From assembly GCA_002501065.1 (NCBI GenBank), contig DLRK01000156.1, positions 1 to 14,072 on the forward strand: a DNA stretch of 14,072 bases, in the 5' to 3' direction. Shown here in pieces: positions 13,399 through 14,072 of the stretch. This stretch comes from Akkermansiaceae bacterium UBA7890 (lineage in GTDB: Bacteria; Verrucomicrobiota; Verrucomicrobiia; Verrucomicrobiales; Akkermansiaceae). Each line of letters begins with the position of its first letter. The stretch's first letter is position 1. The notes beneath the pieces are model-generated. The model searched no databases, was not told where the DNA came from, and worked only from the letters and a program-made list of their open reading frames with translations. The translations under genes and the position numbers were made by a program.

Positions 13399-14072
13399 TA
13401 CTCCTCCTCGACCCGTAGAAACAGTCTCGGCCCACCCATTGGGATAAAGCGTTGGATGTTTTCCCCGGTGCCCGGGACTCTGAATTCCCTGATCGACCAT
13501 ACACGGAGATCCTCGGATTCCTCGATCCGGTAGAACTTGCCACTCGCACTCGGGAATCCCAGCAGGAGCGCGTCCTGGCCCGGCCCCAGGTTGATGGCGC
13601 TCAGGTTGATTGGTATGCGCCGGTTCTCGTTGGTAACGGGGACGCTACCTGCGTCATTCGGGTCAGATTCTTCAGCGACTTCCTGCCCGTCATTAAAGCC
13701 GTCGTCGTCACTATCGGCATCATTGGGATCGGTCCCGTGGACAGCCAGTTCCTGGTAGTTGCTCAGCCCGTCGGCGTCGAGATCCCGCTGGTCCTGACTA
13801 AAGACCGCGCCCACCGTTTGGTTCTCGTCCATGATCAAGCTGAGCGGGTTGTTGGTGCCGGATCCGTCCCCGGTCCAACCGGTGAAGAGATAGCCGGGGT
13901 CAGGGCTGGCGGTGAGCGTGGCGCCTGTGCCAGAGAGGTAGGTTCCAGCACCTCTGATAGTGCCATTTTGTGAATTACCAATGGCCAGCATCACGAGAAG
14001 CTGAAGCTGATAAACCCTCACGTGCCCGGCATCGGAGCCATTCTCATTGTTCCAGGGCGCCCCAATAGCCAC
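13398..14072 (-). CDS. C-terminal part of a large secreted FG-GAP/InlB-like/TSP3 protein, partial
   Basis: 224 codons open to the right edge; the first visible codon is an internal Val (GTG), not a start. The visible part begins in an FG-GAP/integrin-like repeat (VAIGAPWNNENGSDAGHVRVY). It continues with an InlB B-repeat-like module (GTGATLTASPDPGYLFTGWTGDG...NQTVGAVF), then thrombospondin type 3-like Asp-rich calcium repeats (DLDADGLSNYQE, DADSDDDGFNDGQE). The C-terminal domain reads GKFYRIEESEDLRVWS...RLFLRVEEE, a pattern common at the ends of secreted Verrucomicrobiota proteins. It is likely an exported, calcium-stabilised surface or adhesive protein. The stop codon directly abuts the tRNA remnant, so this gene would be the terminal cargo gene of an integrated element, or its last codons were set by the junction. 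Confidence 0.85.
   Translation of the reverse strand: MAIGAPWNNENGSDAGHVRVYQLQLLVMLAIGNSQNGTIRGAGTYLSGTGATLTASPDPGYLFTGWTGDGSGTNNPLSLIMDENQTVGAVFSQDQRDLDADGLSNYQELAVHGTDPNDADSDDDGFNDGQEVAEESDPNDAGSVPVTNENRRIPINLSAINLGPGQDALLLGFPSASGKFYRIEESEDLRVWSIREFRVPGTGENIQRFIPMGGPRLFLRVEEE

Noticed and set aside
13361..13443. Intact tRNA gene, using CCCAATG near 13443-13437 as the 5' acceptor
   Set aside because: Only CAATG would pair with CATTG, there is no D arm, no GATTC to pair with GAATC, and the sequence encodes the conserved C-terminus of the neighbouring protein.
13271..13549. 92-codon minus-strand frame running through the tRNA remnant
   Set aside because: It reads through the T arm (giving an RSSVQIRP-like string often seen in spurious proteins at tRNA genes) and overlaps the FG-GAP/TSP3 C-terminus.
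1..14072. CRISPR arrays, insertion sequences, toxin-antitoxin or known defence genes
   Set aside because: No spaced direct repeats, transposase motifs or defence families were seen on either strand.

Overview
The window is about 14 kb of GC-rich bacterial chromosome carrying 14 protein genes, two of them cut by the window edges, plus what looks like the broken 3' end of a tRNA gene. No taxonomic marker is present. Three things suggest a Verrucomicrobiota (PVC-group) bacterium: a secreted FG-GAP/InlB-like/TSP3 protein with a Y/F-R-hydrophobic-E-x-S-x-D-L-x-x-W type C-terminal domain, an orphan pseudopilin of the CPSxG...CS type, and a zinc-ribbon/TM/TPR Ser/Thr kinase. The phylum call is inference.

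Left block (1-5782, all minus strand). Transcription runs from right to left: a receptor-like Ser/Thr protein kinase; a divergent ClpX-family AAA+ unfoldase; a four-helix membrane protein whose start lies inside the unfoldase's stop region (8-nt overlap); recR; and a bitopic coiled-coil membrane protein that runs off the left edge. A 9-bp perfect inverted repeat (479-504) sits just upstream of the last gene. The kinase, unfoldase and membrane protein form the most unusual part of the window. The unfoldase lacks the ClpX zinc-binding domain, keeps the IGF tripeptide that ClpX uses to dock ClpP, and carries what looks like a second, degenerate copy of the ClpX small domain at its C-terminus.

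Middle plus-strand block (5896-8575). Four tightly packed genes, all apparently GTG-started and without a clear Shine-Dalgarno sequence: an RluD-like pseudouridine synthase, an HprA-like D-2-hydroxyacid dehydrogenase, an 81-residue acidic hypothetical protein, and a YraN-family protein. This block diverges from the kinase and runs tail-to-tail into rnhB with an 11-bp gap.

Minus-strand block (8587-11179): an APC-family amino-acid permease, an orphan pseudopilin-like protein behind an AT-rich promoter-like stretch, and rnhB (RNase HII).

Right part (11345-14072). A secreted matrixin-like zinc metalloprotease (plus strand) faces a two-EF-hand lipoprotein (minus strand). Beyond the lipoprotein lies a 38-nt tRNA 3' end (T arm, acceptor strand and CCA) with no 5' half. 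It directly abuts the stop codon of the C-terminal part of a large secreted FG-GAP/InlB-like/TSP3 protein that continues off the right edge. This is the arrangement expected at the distal attachment site of an element integrated into a tRNA gene. If so, the right edge of the window is inside an integrated island and everything left of about 13361 is host backbone.
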